This document shows, one piece after another, positions 25,787 to 35,688 of a stretch of 64,000 nt of DNA. The stretch lies in the NCBI RefSeq assembly GCF_014201585.1, contig NZ_JACHES010000001.1:248001-312000 (forward strand), in the 5' to 3' direction. Under the pieces are notes generated by a model. The model was not told where the DNA came from. It worked only from the letters and a program-made list of their open reading frames with translations, and made no database searches. The translations under genes and the position numbers were made by a program. Position 1 is the first letter of the stretch. Each line of letters starts with the position of its first letter. The DNA is from Anoxybacillus tengchongensis. Lineage in GTDB: Bacteria > Bacillota > Bacilli > Bacillales > Anoxybacillaceae.

Positions 25787-26480
25787 TGTATTATGTGTGC
25801 CGCTTGACGAACAACATGAGCTCGTCTTTGCAACGGATTGTTCGGGTGGGATTGGATTAAAGCAATATGATGTTGTTCATGTACCATATGACGTTGTTGG
25901 TTATTACGGAGCTCGCGTTGCGCTCATGGAACTCCTAAGCATTGGGGCAACACCTAATGCTTTTATACTACAAAACTTTGTCGATGATCGTTCATGGGGT
26001 GCACTTGTCACAGGCGTTGAACAAACGATGGCAGAGTTACAGTTATCGCTTTCTGTAACAGGGAGTAGCGAGTCAAACATACCGCTTATGCAATCCGCTG
26101 TTGGATTTGTTGCTGTCGGAACGGTAGGGAAAACAGAAAAGAGAATAAACGTGACACCAACTGATGCGTGCTGGGCAGTGATCGGTGAGCCACTCGTTGG
26201 CGAAGCGGTTATGCATAAAAAGGACCGCATGATTCCGCTTTCTTTATTTCGTATGTTGTTGCACATAGATGGGGTGTATGAAATGATCCCAATCGGTTCA
26301 AAAGGAATATGGCATGAGTGGAAGCTCATTCATGGGGATAAATCGATTCATTGCCCCCTTCCACTACATGCTTCTGCTGGTCCAGCGACATGTGTGCTCG
26401 TAAGTTATCATCGAAAGAACGCACCGTTACTACAATCACTGGCGCAAACACTTTTTTATCCGATTGTAAATGAATTGTAA
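25779..26480 (+). CDS. cblS: Alpha-ribazole kinase CblS (AIR synthase-like)
   Basis: A 233-residue protein resembling the PurM/ThiL (AIR synthase-related) superfamily: an N-terminal strand region with FATDCSGGIG near 18-27, a helix region VALMELLSIGATP and a GFVAVGTVG strand. In the CblT-CblS system CblS phosphorylates alpha-ribazole to alpha-ribazole phosphate, which replaces the CobT reaction. No cobT is visible in this window. ATG 25779 follows GGGGGGAGCAGC and overlaps cblT by 8 nt. It is the last gene of the riboswitch-controlled operon. ThiL activity is unlikely given the context. Confidence 0.72.
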   Translation: MRDVLCVPLDEQHELVFATDCSGGIGLKQYDVVHVPYDVVGYYGARVALMELLSIGATPNAFILQNFVDDRSWGALVTGVEQTMAELQLSLSVTGSSESNIPLMQSAVGFVAVGTVGKTEKRINVTPTDACWAVIGEPLVGEAVMHKKDRMIPLSLFRMLLHIDGVYEMIPIGSKGIWHEWKLIHGDKSIHCPLPLHASAGPATCVLVSYHRKNAPLLQSLAQTLFYPIVNEL

Positions 26481-26561
26481 AATGTTATGTTCTATCGTTC
26501 TAACCGTTCATTTTTTTGCATACAACATATATGGTCATCGGTGAACGGGAGGGAATAAACG

Positions 26562-26648
26562 ATGGAAGATATGATGAAACGCGTGCTTGTTGTTGTTGGC
26601 ATGGCAGCATGCATTCATTTATTGTTTCTTGTTGGCTTAAACAACTAG
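26562..26648 (+). CDS. Small hydrophobic peptide, 28 aa
   Basis: ATG 26562 lies 5-6 nt after GGGAGGGAATAAAC. The peptide begins MEDMMKRVLVVVGMAACI and continues as one membrane-spanning segment ending GLNN. The good Shine-Dalgarno and single-pass pattern suggest a real small membrane protein, but there is no family I recognise. It lies between the B12 operon and the PHP phosphatase gene, whose Shine-Dalgarno is 40 nt downstream. Confidence 0.45.
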   Translation: MEDMMKRVLVVVGMAACIHLLFLVGLNN

Positions 26649-26703
26649 AAAAAGAGAGACATGTGCTATATAATGAAAAACAATACGAAAGGGGGAGAAA
26701 AAA

Positions 26704-27516
26704 ATGTTAACAGATTACCATAATCATTTAGAGCGCGGCACGTTAACGCTCGATTATTTAAAGCAATTTACCGACGAAGCTGCACGAAAAGGAATTGAAC
26801 ATTTCGGTATTTCGGAACATGCGTATCATTTTTATCAAACGAAAAATATTTTATCGAATCCATGGATTGAAGAACGTCGTTATTATGACATGGCTGACTA
26901 CGTTCGTTTATTTCACGAAGCGTGGGATGCTGGAATTGATGTGAAAATGTCGATCGAAATGGACTATACGCCAGGCAAACATGAAGAAATGGCACAATTT
27001 ATTCGCGCCTACGATTTTGATTATGTCATCGGTTCGATTCATTGGGTTGATGATTTTGGCATTGATTTAGCCGAGTTTCGGAAAGAGTGGGATCGTCGTG
27101 ATATATACGATACATATCGAAAATATTTCGATCAAGTTGTCACGTTAGCTGAGTCGAACTTATTTGACATTATCGGTCATTTAGATTTAGTGAAAATTTT
27201 TAAATATGTGCCAGAAGACGAAGAGTTTTTGTTTGAACAGTACGATCGTGCAACAACAGCGTTAGCGAATTCTAAAACGTGCGTTGAAATTAGTACGGCA
27301 GGTTTGCGTAAACCGGTTGGTGAACTATATCCTGATCCTCGTCTATTACAAATGTGCTATGACAAAGGCATTCCCATCGTGCTATCATCCGATGCACACG
27401 TACCACAAGATGTCGGTGCCGATTATGACAAAGCGATCGCTCTTGCTAAAACAGTCGGTTACAAGGAAATTATGACGTTTTGTAAAGGGGAACGAAAAGC
27501 CGTTCCACTTGGATAA
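26704..27516 (+). CDS. PHP-domain phosphatase, histidinol-phosphatase type
   Basis: A 270-residue PHP-domain hydrolase. DYHNHLERG (4-12) gives the first metal histidines, SEHAYHFYQ (38-46) the next, and DIIGHLDLVKIF near 159-170 and SSDAHVPQDVG near 235-245 the remaining ligands. HisJ-type enzymes dephosphorylate histidinol phosphate in histidine synthesis. Whether this copy is HisJ or another phosphoesterase cannot be decided here, as no other his gene is nearby. ATG 26704 follows GAAAGGGGGAG. It ends at a bidirectional terminator shared with serA. Confidence 0.78.
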   Translation: MLTDYHNHLERGTLTLDYLKQFTDEAARKGIEHFGISEHAYHFYQTKNILSNPWIEERRYYDMADYVRLFHEAWDAGIDVKMSIEMDYTPGKHEEMAQFIRAYDFDYVIGSIHWVDDFGIDLAEFRKEWDRRDIYDTYRKYFDQVVTLAESNLFDIIGHLDLVKIFKYVPEDEEFLFEQYDRATTALANSKTCVEISTAGLRKPVGELYPDPRLLQMCYDKGIPIVLSSDAHVPQDVGADYDKAIALAKTVGYKEIMTFCKGERKAVPLG

Positions 27517-27549
27517 GAAAAGGTTCAGCCATGCGGCTGAACCTTTTAT
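27517..27549. terminator. Bidirectional terminator between PHP gene and serA
   Basis: Perfect 13-bp stem AAAAGGTTCAGCC (27518-27530) with GGCTGAACCTTTT (27535-27547) and loop ATGC. It serves both convergent genes and overlaps the 3' end of serA. Confidence 0.88.
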
Positions 27550-29120
27550 ACTTCTAATTTTTTCACAACATCAATATCGCTAATTTGTTCGAGTGTTTCA
27601 ACGAGTGTATCATCAAGCGGTTTATCGAGCGAAAGCATCATAATCGCCTTTCCACCAACTTCTTGGCGACCAACTTGCATCGTTGCGATGTTTACTTGAT
27701 GGTCACCTAAAATGTTTCCGACTTTTCCGATCATTCCTGGCTTGTCATGATGTTGAATGTACAACAAATGTCCTTCTGGAGCAAAGTCGATCGCAAAACC
27801 GTTAAAGTGAACGATACGATCACCATAGTGAGCGATATGCGTTCCTTTCATCGTAAACGTTTTGTTTTCACCATATACTGTTAATGTAATGCTATTGTTG
27901 TAGTCGTTTCCGTTTGCTGAAAATTTTTCGCTAAAGGCGATACCGCGTTCTTTGGCGATCATCGCTGCGTTCACTTCGTTGACGGTTGACGCAACGCGAG
28001 GTTTTAAAAATCCAGCGAGCAAACTACGTGTAATAAATGTTGTTTCTAAATCTGCAACAGAACCTGAATACGTAATCGCAATTTCTTGAACGGGTTCGCT
28101 CATATATTGCGAAGCTACAATGCCCATTTTTCGAGCTAATGTATAAAAAGCTTGAATTTTTTCGTATACATCTTTTGAAAGTGTCGGCAAGTTAATGGAC
28201 GATGTGACAGGTTTTCCTTGTAAAAATGTTAATACTTCTTGAGCTACTTGTGTCGCTACATTCACTTGCGCTTCGACTGTTGATGCCCCGAGATGTGGAG
28301 TGACGATGACGTTATCAAAAGAAAGAAGTGGATGATCTCCTGGAGGCTCTTGTTCAAATACATCGAGCGCAACGCCTGCCACGTGTCCATTTTCTAAAAA
28401 CGAAATGAGCGCTTGTTCGTCGATAATTCCACCGCGGGCGCAGTTAATTAAATACACACCTTTTTTCGTTTTTGCTAAGTTTTTCGGACCGAGAAGCCCT
28501 TTTGTTTCTTTTGTTAGCGGTGTATGTACGGTAATGATATCCGCTTGTGCAAGCAACTCATCAAGCGTGCAAACGTCGACACCAATTTTTTCTGCTCGTG
28601 CTTTCGTTAAAAATGGATCGTACACATGAACATGCATACCGAATGCTCGCGCCCGTTTCGCTACTTCAGAACCAATGCGACCAAAGCCGATAATACCTAA
28701 ATGTTTTCCAAATAACTCGACACCAACGAAAGCGGAACGATTCCATTCACGTGATTTGACCGAGATATGCGCTTGTGGAATACGACGCACTAATGAAGCC
28801 ATCATCGCAAATGTATGTTCCGCTGTTGAAATCGTATTGCCATTTGGGGCGTTAATGACGACGACACCGTATCGTGTAGCTGCATCAACATCAATATTGT
28901 CCACACCAACTCCAGCGCGTCCAACAATTTTTAAATTTTTCATTTTTTGGAGTAATTGTTCGGTTACTTTTGTTGCGCTACGAACGAGTAACGCATCAAA
29001 TTGATCAAGCTCATCTTCTACATCAACTACTTTTTTTTGTACGACTTCAATCGTTGGATCAGCAAGAAGTGGGGCAAGACCTTCTTCACTCATCGCATCA
29101 GCTACTAAAATGCGAACCAT
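27546..29120 (-). CDS. serA: D-3-phosphoglycerate dehydrogenase
   Basis: A 524-residue type I SerA. It has a substrate-binding domain with GRAGVGVDNIDVDAA near 74-88, an NAD-binding Rossmann motif GFGRIGSEVAKRA near 146-158, catalytic residues in NCARGGIIDE (Arg), a Glu near DVFEQEPP and PHLGAST (His), an intervening ASB domain (about 315-440) and a C-terminal ACT domain (about 450-524) for serine feedback. It oxidises 3-phosphoglycerate, the first step of serine synthesis. The start lies behind AAAGGAGCGGAT. It is transcribed alone. The upstream 140 nt show no T-box. Confidence 0.95.
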   Translation of the reverse strand: MVRILVADAMSEEGLAPLLADPTIEVVQKKVVDVEDELDQFDALLVRSATKVTEQLLQKMKNLKIVGRAGVGVDNIDVDAATRYGVVVINAPNGNTISTAEHTFAMMASLVRRIPQAHISVKSREWNRSAFVGVELFGKHLGIIGFGRIGSEVAKRARAFGMHVHVYDPFLTKARAEKIGVDVCTLDELLAQADIITVHTPLTKETKGLLGPKNLAKTKKGVYLINCARGGIIDEQALISFLENGHVAGVALDVFEQEPPGDHPLLSFDNVIVTPHLGASTVEAQVNVATQVAQEVLTFLQGKPVTSSINLPTLSKDVYEKIQAFYTLARKMGIVASQYMSEPVQEIAITYSGSVADLETTFITRSLLAGFLKPRVASTVNEVNAAMIAKERGIAFSEKFSANGNDYNNSITLTVYGENKTFTMKGTHIAHYGDRIVHFNGFAIDFAPEGHLLYIQHHDKPGMIGKVGNILGDHQVNIATMQVGRQEVGGKAIMMLSLDKPLDDTLVETLEQISDIDVVKKLEV

Positions 29121-29245
29121 AAATATCCGCTCCTTTCAAACTATTAGTTTTTAAATTTCTGATAATTTAACATAACCGTATACGCATGTCAATAACTTTC
29201 GGCAAGGTCATACAAATGAAAACGTTTTTATATACAAATGTTCGG

Positions 29246-29279
29246 AAAAAAGACGAAAAGCTGGCTCAAAGCCAGCTTA
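29246..29279 (-). terminator. Terminator after ppa
   Basis: Read on the minus strand, AAGCTGGCT pairs with AGCCAGCTT around a short TTG loop, followed by TTCGTCTTTTTT. Plus-strand stem 29258-29278. Confidence 0.85.
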
Positions 29280-29294
29280 AAACATGGAATGTAT

Positions 29295-29792
29295 TTATTT
29301 TTGCTCATTGTAACGAGCGATGCATTCATCAATAAGTTTCGCAGCTGCTTCTGGACCTTCCCACGTACCAATTTCTGTTTTCTTTCCTTCTAAGTCTTTA
29401 TAACGTTCAAAGAAATGAGCGATTTCTTTAAGTTTATGTTGCGGAAGATCTTCAAGCGTGCGCACATCAGCAAAACGCGGATCATCGACAGGAACGCCGA
29501 TTAACTTTGCATCTTCTTCGCCACCGTCTACCATGTTTAAGTAGCCGAGTACACGTGTTTCGATGACGCAGCCAGGGAATGTTGGATTTGTCACGATAAC
29601 TAAAATATCAAGCGGGTCGCCATCTAATGCGAGTGTATTTTCTAAATAGCCATATTCTGCAGGATAAAACATTGGTGAATATAAGACACGATCGAGTTTA
29701 AATACGCCACGCTCTTTGTCATATTCATATTTGTTTTGACTACCTGTTGGAATTTCAATAAACGCTTCAACAACTTTGTTTTCAAACGCCAT
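29295..29792 (-). CDS. ppa: Inorganic pyrophosphatase, family I
   Basis: A 165-residue soluble family I pyrophosphatase. FIEIPTGSQNKYEYD near 11-25, YPAEYGYLENT near 43-53, the metal signature DGDPLD near 57-62 and KLIGVPVDDPR near 96-106 are all present. It hydrolyses pyrophosphate and pulls biosynthetic reactions forward. B. subtilis uses the unrelated family II enzyme PpaC, so this family I gene fits the Geobacillus/Anoxybacillus side. Shine-Dalgarno AAGGAGG precedes the start. Confidence 0.94.
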   Translation of the reverse strand: MAFENKVVEAFIEIPTGSQNKYEYDKERGVFKLDRVLYSPMFYPAEYGYLENTLALDGDPLDILVIVTNPTFPGCVIETRVLGYLNMVDGGEEDAKLIGVPVDDPRFADVRTLEDLPQHKLKEIAHFFERYKDLEGKKTEIGTWEGPEAAAKLIDECIARYNEQK

Positions 29793-29865
29793 GCCAAATT
29801 CCTCCTTTTTATTATGTATACTTTTTTATTATAGTCGATCGGACAAGTAGTGACAATGACTGAAC

Positions 29866-29901
29866 GAAAGAAAAGGGCAAGCTTCGTATGAAGTTTGCCC
29901 T
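29866..29901 (-). terminator. Terminator after fer
   Basis: On the minus strand GGGCAAACTTC and GAAGCTTGCCC flank an ATAC loop with one mismatch, followed by TTTTCTTTC. Plus-strand stem 29875-29900. Confidence 0.78.
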
Positions 29902-29917
29902 TACCCTTAGATGTTTT

Positions 29918-30202
<285 letters not shown>

Positions 30203-30366
30203 TCATATGAAACGTTGGAAACGTATTCCTCACACTTTTATAATAAATGTGTTGCGGTAACTTTTCAATAAAAAACTCCAATGAAAATGCTTATCAGTAC
30301 GTAGTTTTCCCTCACATCCCCTCGCTTAATCTGGTAAAATGAAAGGGAAAATGGAGTGAATGTCGC

Positions 30367-31389
30367 ATGTTACAACATATTGTTTTATTTTGTATCGATC
30401 GGTTTCGTGGAGAACGATCGCTCGCTGCGATCGATCATTTACTCAATGGAAAAAAAACAGCACAGACGTTACAAGATAGTAAATGGTATGACGTTAGCCG
30501 TTTATTTGGGACGGTACCGATTGATCGTTCTCGTTTATTTGATGTCGCACGAGCATTAGAGGCGGACGGATTTATTTCTCGAGTCGATGAACATATATAT
30601 TGCACAACTGCAAGTGGAAAAGAGAAACTTCGACACTTTATCCTTCCTCCTTATATTGATGGATGGAAATATATGAATGAATCTTCTTTGTTTTGGAAAA
30701 GGCTCTCTTTACTCATTCAAACGATCTCAAACATCATTCATCGTACGTCATTTGAGCCTATACATCGCGATGAACACATTCAATCGTTCGTGAAACGGTG
30801 GCTGTTTCAACATACACATATAAAAACGCTCGCTCGTTCATTATATGAAGAAATGTACGAGCTACTTAGTTATGTGGAAGAAAAAGATGCTAACATTTTC
30901 GTTTGGCGGTTAACAAGCCATGAACGCATCGGATGGACGAACGAACAAATTGCTTATGCCATAAATGAGGAAGATGTGGCGGTTTTGTTATCGTTTCAAA
31001 ACGTCCTTCATTTTATGCTTGAAATGACAGAGAAAGAAACGGAAAAATTTCCGCTTTTATATTCGTTACGTGAACGAAAACGTTCACAATTGACAAGTTC
31101 AGCTCAAAAAACGTGGGAATTGCTAAAGGAAGGTTATTCACTTGAACAAATTGCACAGCTGCGCGGGTTGAGAAAAGGAACGATTGAAGATCATATTGTA
31201 GAAATTGCCACGTATATTCCAACGTTTGTGTCGACACCATTTTTGGAGGAAAATAAACGCAAGCGCATTATTCAACAAGCACGTCAATTAAAGACGAAAA
31301 AATTGCGGGCGATAAAAGAATTGTTACCAGACGTTTCTTATTTCGAAATTCGGCTCGCGCTAGCAAGGTGGGAGAGAGAAGATGCTTGA
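30367..31389 (+). CDS. ypbB: YpbB-like helix-turn-helix protein upstream of RecS
   Basis: A 340-residue helical protein. The C-terminal part (about 235-300; [32 protein letters not shown]) is the helicase-associated helix-turn-helix seen in RecQ-family contexts. It overlaps recS by 8 nt, the same pairing as ypbB-ypbC in B. subtilis. Biochemical function is unknown; a DNA-binding accessory for the helicase is inferred. ATG 30367 has GGAGTGAATG upstream, and a possible extended -10 TGGTAAAAT ends at 30340. Confidence 0.82.
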   Translation: MLQHIVLFCIDRFRGERSLAAIDHLLNGKKTAQTLQDSKWYDVSRLFGTVPIDRSRLFDVARALEADGFISRVDEHIYCTTASGKEKLRHFILPPYIDGWKYMNESSLFWKRLSLLIQTISNIIHRTSFEPIHRDEHIQSFVKRWLFQHTHIKTLARSLYEEMYELLSYVEEKDANIFVWRLTSHERIGWTNEQIAYAINEEDVAVLLSFQNVLHFMLEMTEKETEKFPLLYSLRERKRSQLTSSAQKTWELLKEGYSLEQIAQLRGLRKGTIEDHIVEIATYIPTFVSTPFLEENKRKRIIQQARQLKTKKLRAIKELLPDVSYFEIRLALARWEREDA

Positions 31390-32824
31390 CATATTAAAGG
31401 AACGATTTGGTTACGATTCGTTTCGCATAGGACAAAGGGAAATTATTGAAGATGTGTTGAATGGACAAAATTGTGTTGCTATGCTTCCGACCGGTGGAGG
31501 AAAATCGCTTTGTTATCAGCTCCCGGGTTATATGTTAGACGGCAGTGTGTTGATTATTTCCCCGCTTGTTTCACTTATGGAAGATCAAGTACAACAACTG
31601 AGAAATCGTGGTGAAAAACGTGTGGTAGCCCTCAATCGTTTCCTTTCTTATCGCGAAAAAAAAGACGTGTTGCGTGAGTTGGCATCGTATCGTTTTATTT
31701 ATGCTTCTCCTGAAGTTTTACAATCTCCGTTACTCATTGAAGCGCTAACACGTATAAACATTTCGCTGTTTGTTGTAGATGAGGCGCATTGTATTTCACA
31801 ATGGGGACACGATTTTCGCCCTGATTTTTTGAAGCTAGGTCTTCTTCGCGAGACGCTTGGCAATCCGCCTTGTTTAGCACTAACGGCAACCGCTACACGC
31901 CAAGTCATTGATGATATCGTGACAACGCTTCGTCTGGATCATGTCAAACAACACGTGTATCCACTTGATCGCACAAACATTTGTTTATGCGTTCAATATG
32001 TTCGTACGCTAGAAGAAAAAATCACGATGTTAAAACATCTCGTTGCGATATTGCCGAAACCTGGAATTGTGTACGTCGCTAGTCGGCAATGGGCAGAAAC
32101 ATTATCCGAGGTGCTTCGTGAGGATCATCGTGTAAGCTACTATCATGGAGGCATGGATGGTGAACAGCGACTACTTATTCAACAACAGTTCGTTTATGAT
32201 CAGTTAGACGTCATTTGTTGTACAAATGCGTTTGGAATGGGGATCGATAAACCGAACGTTCGCTTTGTCATCCATTTTCATTTGCCGACACAACCAGAAG
32301 CATATTGGCAAGAAGTTGGGCGAGCCGGGCGCGATGGAAACGAAAGCATCGCGATATTATTGTATGCACCAGGAGATGAACAAGTGGGACAAACGATAAT
32401 CGACATGGAATTTCCGACGATGGAACAAATCGTTTATGCGCTACACGCTTTACGTCATGGGCAGAAAGAAACAGGGCTGACAGATGTACAACAACGTCTA
32501 CTTTTATATTGGCTTGAACAAATGGACAAACAGGAGCATATCCACACATTAGCGAAGCAACTATATGCCCGCATGGAACAAAGAAAAAAAGAAAAACTGA
32601 CAAAATGGATATTTATGCAACGATGGGTAACCGGGCACACATGTCGTCGACGTTCGCTTCTTTCGTATTTTGAACAACAGCCGCTTAAAAACGAACGTTG
32701 TTGCGACCAATGTGGCGCCCATATACATACAGATGCCACTATCGAACGCATTCAACAAATACAGCTTCGGTCTTGGCATGAAGAGCTTTGTTCAATGTTT
32801 GCCATAAAGGTGGGGAACAAATGA
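31382..32824 (+). CDS. recS: RecQ-family DNA helicase RecS
   Basis: A 480-residue SF2 helicase: Walker A PTGGGKS near 36-42, DEAH box with aromatic loop [19 protein letters not shown] near 128-146, motif [12 protein letters not shown] near 309-318, and a zinc-binding region with Cys pairs in CCDQCG near 440. It unwinds DNA 3' to 5' in recombination and repair. It lacks the HRDC domain and is shorter than YocI/RecQ, so it corresponds to RecS (YpbC, 496 aa). The stop overlaps ypbD as ATGA. Confidence 0.9.
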   Translation: MLDILKERFGYDSFRIGQREIIEDVLNGQNCVAMLPTGGGKSLCYQLPGYMLDGSVLIISPLVSLMEDQVQQLRNRGEKRVVALNRFLSYREKKDVLRELASYRFIYASPEVLQSPLLIEALTRINISLFVVDEAHCISQWGHDFRPDFLKLGLLRETLGNPPCLALTATATRQVIDDIVTTLRLDHVKQHVYPLDRTNICLCVQYVRTLEEKITMLKHLVAILPKPGIVYVASRQWAETLSEVLREDHRVSYYHGGMDGEQRLLIQQQFVYDQLDVICCTNAFGMGIDKPNVRFVIHFHLPTQPEAYWQEVGRAGRDGNESIAILLYAPGDEQVGQTIIDMEFPTMEQIVYALHALRHGQKETGLTDVQQRLLLYWLEQMDKQEHIHTLAKQLYARMEQRKKEKLTKWIFMQRWVTGHTCRRRSLLSYFEQQPLKNERCCDQCGAHIHTDATIERIQQIQLRSWHEELCSMFAIKVGNK

Positions 32825-33411
32825 TTAAAAAACAAATGGAAATAGCAAGTCAAATGAACGACCGAGAAATTGTATATCATCTATATATAACACAAGCGCT
32901 TATTTTTCTTGTTGCTGTCATATTCAGTCTATTTTTATTTACGCCTGTGACATTTTTTTCGATGTGGCAGTGGGATATACGGGAAATACTATTATACGGT
33001 AGCGGTTGTGCGGCGCTCGTCCTTTTTGTCGATTTTTTACTTATTCAGTATGCTCCTGAACAATGGTATGATGATGGTGGAATTAATGAAAAATTATTTC
33101 GTTCCCGTTCGGTACCGAGCATTTTTCTGATGACTATGGTCATTGCATTTTGTGAAGAGCTGTTGTTTCGCGGTGTCATTCAAACACACGTTGGCTTATT
33201 TTTCGCAAGCGTCATTTTTGCTTTATTGCACATTCGCTATTGGCGAAAATGGCTTCTCCTCGTTGCTGTTGTTAGTTTGAGTTTTTGGATTGGGCTTATA
33301 TATGAATGGACAAATAATTTATGGGTAACGATTTTTGCTCATTTTCTTATAGATTTTATTTTAGCGTTACACATCCGATATTGCACAAAAGAGGTGACAA
33401 ATGATGCGTGA
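32821..33411 (+). CDS. ypbD: CPBP intramembrane metalloprotease-like protein
   Basis: A 196-residue membrane protein with five to six hydrophobic helices. Motif 1 of the CAAX prenyl protease/bacteriocin-processing family is CEELLFRGV near 110-118 (Glu-Glu-x3-Arg), motif 2 is near FALLHIRYW, and IFAHFLIDF carries a further His. B. subtilis YpbD (189 aa) has the same neighbours. The role is unknown; intramembrane proteolysis is inferred. ATG 32821 overlaps the recS stop, and the 3' end overlaps ypbE. Confidence 0.85.
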   Translation: MIKKQMEIASQMNDREIVYHLYITQALIFLVAVIFSLFLFTPVTFFSMWQWDIREILLYGSGCAALVLFVDFLLIQYAPEQWYDDGGINEKLFRSRSVPSIFLMTMVIAFCEELLFRGVIQTHVGLFFASVIFALLHIRYWRKWLLLVAVVSLSFWIGLIYEWTNNLWVTIFAHFLIDFILALHIRYCTKEVTNDA

Positions 33412-33922
33412 AGATCAAGCAGAAAACTTGCGCAAGAAGATGGAAAGTATCGGGAAGCGGCTAGAAAATGATGAACTTCAGTTGCCACCCCGTAGCGAAG
33501 TGCATAAAAAGAAAAAAACGAAATGGAAAATCAAACATCCGCTCATTCGCATTCTTGCGCTCTTTTTTGCTTTATTACCTATTTCCATTTATAGCATATA
33601 CCACTTAGTTGAAAAACGACCGATCCAAGTCGTGACGATTGATAATGAAAGCTATGAGACTGTTGATGTCGATCAACAAAAAGAACATAAGCCACAACAG
33701 CCGCTTGAAAACGAAGCAAAAGAAGTGGAACAGGAGTCGAATGAGACAGAGTCATCCTTTACGTATCATACGGTACAAGAAAATGAAACATTATATAGTA
33801 TTGCGATGAAATATTATGGAAATGAAAAAGGAATGGATCTCATTAAAGAATGGAATCATTTAACGAGCATGAAGCTACAAAAAGGCCAAGTATTAAAAAT
33901 CCCGAATATGAATGGAAAATAA
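33404..33922 (+). CDS. ypbE: Membrane-anchored LysM protein
   Basis: A 172-residue protein with a basic cytosolic N-terminus (1-45), one transmembrane helix (about 46-64), a charged Gln/Glu-rich linker, and a C-terminal LysM domain (about 122-168; YHTVQENETLYSIAMKYYG) that binds peptidoglycan. It faces the wall on the outside. B. subtilis YpbE has the same layout. ATG 33404 is better spaced from GAGGTG than ATG 33401. It overlaps ypbD by 8 nt. Confidence 0.85.
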   Translation: MREDQAENLRKKMESIGKRLENDELQLPPRSEVHKKKKTKWKIKHPLIRILALFFALLPISIYSIYHLVEKRPIQVVTIDNESYETVDVDQQKEHKPQQPLENEAKEVEQESNETESSFTYHTVQENETLYSIAMKYYGNEKGMDLIKEWNHLTSMKLQKGQVLKIPNMNGK

Positions 33923-33982
33923 GGTATACTGCCTCACCGATGGACATACAATCGTAGTAAAACATGATCGGTAGGGGTGGTT

Positions 33983-34423
33983 ATGATTTTTCCGATTGAA
34001 TTAGACGAAGTAACAGAAGTGATTTTAAAGCGAGTCATGATGCATAAAAAAGAATGGAATGACATGAAAAAAAGAATGCAACTATCATTCATTTTGTTTT
34101 TGCTTTCACTTGCTTTATTTGGATTATATATGTATCAGACGATCGTTATTCCGCATCGTCCATCCATAGAACGAATGATGATGGCACTCATTGATGATGA
34201 ACATACCTTTTGGTTCGCTGTATTCGTTGGCTCGCTCGCTTGGCTCGCCTTTTTTTATAAAAAGAAAAGCGAAAAAGCGGAGCAAGACTTCCATGCACTC
34301 CGTTGTGAATTCATTCAGAAAAGTAACGAATTGCTTCAAGAGCGGGCGTGGGAGAAAAGGCACGTTCTTTATGAATGGATGAAAAAAACGTACGATATTT
34401 CGCTTTACCATGAAAATAAGTGA
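33983..34423 (+). CDS. ypbF: YpbF family protein (DUF2663)
   Basis: A 146-residue protein with two transmembrane helices (about 32-50 and 73-90) and a charged helical C-terminus ending in YDISLYHENK. It matches B. subtilis YpbF (147 aa) in size and position. The function is unknown. ATG 33983 follows AGGGGTGG; a GTG at 33977 lies inside the Shine-Dalgarno. Confidence 0.82.
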   Translation: MIFPIELDEVTEVILKRVMMHKKEWNDMKKRMQLSFILFLLSLALFGLYMYQTIVIPHRPSIERMMMALIDDEHTFWFAVFVGSLAWLAFFYKKKSEKAEQDFHALRCEFIQKSNELLQERAWEKRHVLYEWMKKTYDISLYHENK

Positions 34424-34468
34424 CCACAAACTCTCTCGCTTCATATGTTGAAAAAGGGAGGGAGCAAC

Positions 34469-34843
34469 ATGTGGTTTCTTTTTATTGTTGGATTGTTATG
34501 TGGATATTTTATGATCGCTTGGACGCCAACGGTAGATCCGTTCGTGTTGGAAGTGTTTTTAACGGATATCATTTTCGATCCACTGAAAACATTTTTTGCG
34601 CTTGTTAGTTTTTTTATTGGTTTTATTTCTAATGCGATTTTAATTCGCTCAGCGACTTGGCATACGTTACAAGCGTGGCGAAAGGAAACAACGAACCGAA
34701 AAGAGCAATTTCTTTCGTATAGCGTATTGCTCACATTTTTTATATTGTCGATGATTGATGTGAAAAAAACGATAATTTTTTTTCTCTTTTCTTTTGCATA
34801 TGGTATGATGTCAATGAACGTATACAAAGAGAGGGAAAGTTAA
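34469..34843 (+). CDS. Unknown small membrane protein between ypbF and ypbG
   Basis: A 124-residue, very hydrophobic protein with about four membrane helices, starting at ATG 34469 behind AAGGGAGGGAGC (an in-frame ATG at 34445 lacks a site). The conserved-looking part is WTPTVDPFVLEVFLTDIIFDP near 18-38. I do not recognise the family. It ends 1 nt before ypbG, so translation is probably coupled. Confidence 0.72.
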   Translation: MWFLFIVGLLCGYFMIAWTPTVDPFVLEVFLTDIIFDPLKTFFALVSFFIGFISNAILIRSATWHTLQAWRKETTNRKEQFLSYSVLLTFFILSMIDVKKTIIFFLFSFAYGMMSMNVYKERES

Positions 34844-34844
34844 T

Positions 34845-35606
34845 ATGGTGTATATTATCGTAGCTTTTGTTGCATTTATGATATACATGTGGATCGAAGC
34901 GCATCGTCATCGAGTAGTTTTTCATTCATTATCATTTCCAACGTTTCCAGAAAGCTTTTCTCGCTTTCGTCTTTTTTTTATTTCAGATATTCATCGTCGA
35001 CGTATATCTGAAACGTTTATTGATTCATTAAAAGGAAAAGTCGATCTTGTCATTATCGGCGGCGATTTAACTGAAAAAGGGGTCCCATTTTCACGTGTCA
35101 AACGAAATATTGAATTGTTAAAACAGCTCGGTCCTGTTTATTTTGTTTGGGGAAATAATGACTATGAAGTAGATTACCATGAGTTAGACGCACTACTACT
35201 TGAAAGCGGTGTGAAAATATTAGATAATACAGCGGTTACATTTGAAAGTGAGCGAGGTGATTGCATCGCTTTGCTCGGTGTTGATGATATGAATAAAAGG
35301 CGAGATCGGCTCGATCTTGCGTTAAGCGATGCAGAGCATACAACGTTTCGCATTCTCGTTAGTCATGATCCACGCATTATTGAAAAAATCATGCCACAAC
35401 ATCAAATTGATCTCGTCTTAAGTGGACATACGCATGGTGGACAAATTCGTCTCGGACCGTTTGGCTTATATGAGAAAGGATGTTTGCAAAATATAAATGG
35501 AACGATGTTGCTTGTTAGCAACGGATATGGGACGACGACGCTCCCACTTCGTTTAGGTGCACGCGCAGAGACGCATCTCATTGAATTAAAACATGAAAAA
35601 AGTTAA
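34845..35606 (+). CDS. ypbG: Membrane-anchored metallophosphoesterase
   Basis: A 253-residue calcineurin-like phosphoesterase with an N-terminal membrane helix (1-17). The metal motifs appear in order: SDIH near 46-49, GGDLTEKG near 70-77, GNND near 102-105, SHDP near 170-173 and GHTHGGQ near 191-197. This is the YkuE/YpbG group; the substrate is not known. Size and place match B. subtilis YpbG (259 aa). Confidence 0.88.
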   Translation: MVYIIVAFVAFMIYMWIEAHRHRVVFHSLSFPTFPESFSRFRLFFISDIHRRRISETFIDSLKGKVDLVIIGGDLTEKGVPFSRVKRNIELLKQLGPVYFVWGNNDYEVDYHELDALLLESGVKILDNTAVTFESERGDCIALLGVDDMNKRRDRLDLALSDAEHTTFRILVSHDPRIIEKIMPQHQIDLVLSGHTHGGQIRLGPFGLYEKGCLQNINGTMLLVSNGYGTTTLPLRLGARAETHLIELKHEKS

Positions 35607-35623
35607 GCAAAACCTATACAAAT

Positions 35624-35653
35624 TTTACACACTTCCTTCACATCCGCTATAAT
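35624..35653 (+). promoter_or_regulatory. Promoter of the CarH-like gene
   Basis: TTTACA (35624-35629), 18-nt spacer, TATAAT (35648-35653), 36 nt before the ATG. The -35 lies in TTTTACAC (35623-35630), an octamer that recurs in the loop of the inverted repeat downstream of the gene. Confidence 0.65.
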
Positions 35654-35688
35654 GTTGACAGAATGACGCGAGATATGGAGGATTTTGT

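Noticed and set aside
29121-29246. T-box or other amino-acid leader before serA
   Set aside because: No T-box consensus, specifier stem or attenuator hairpin is visible in the leader.
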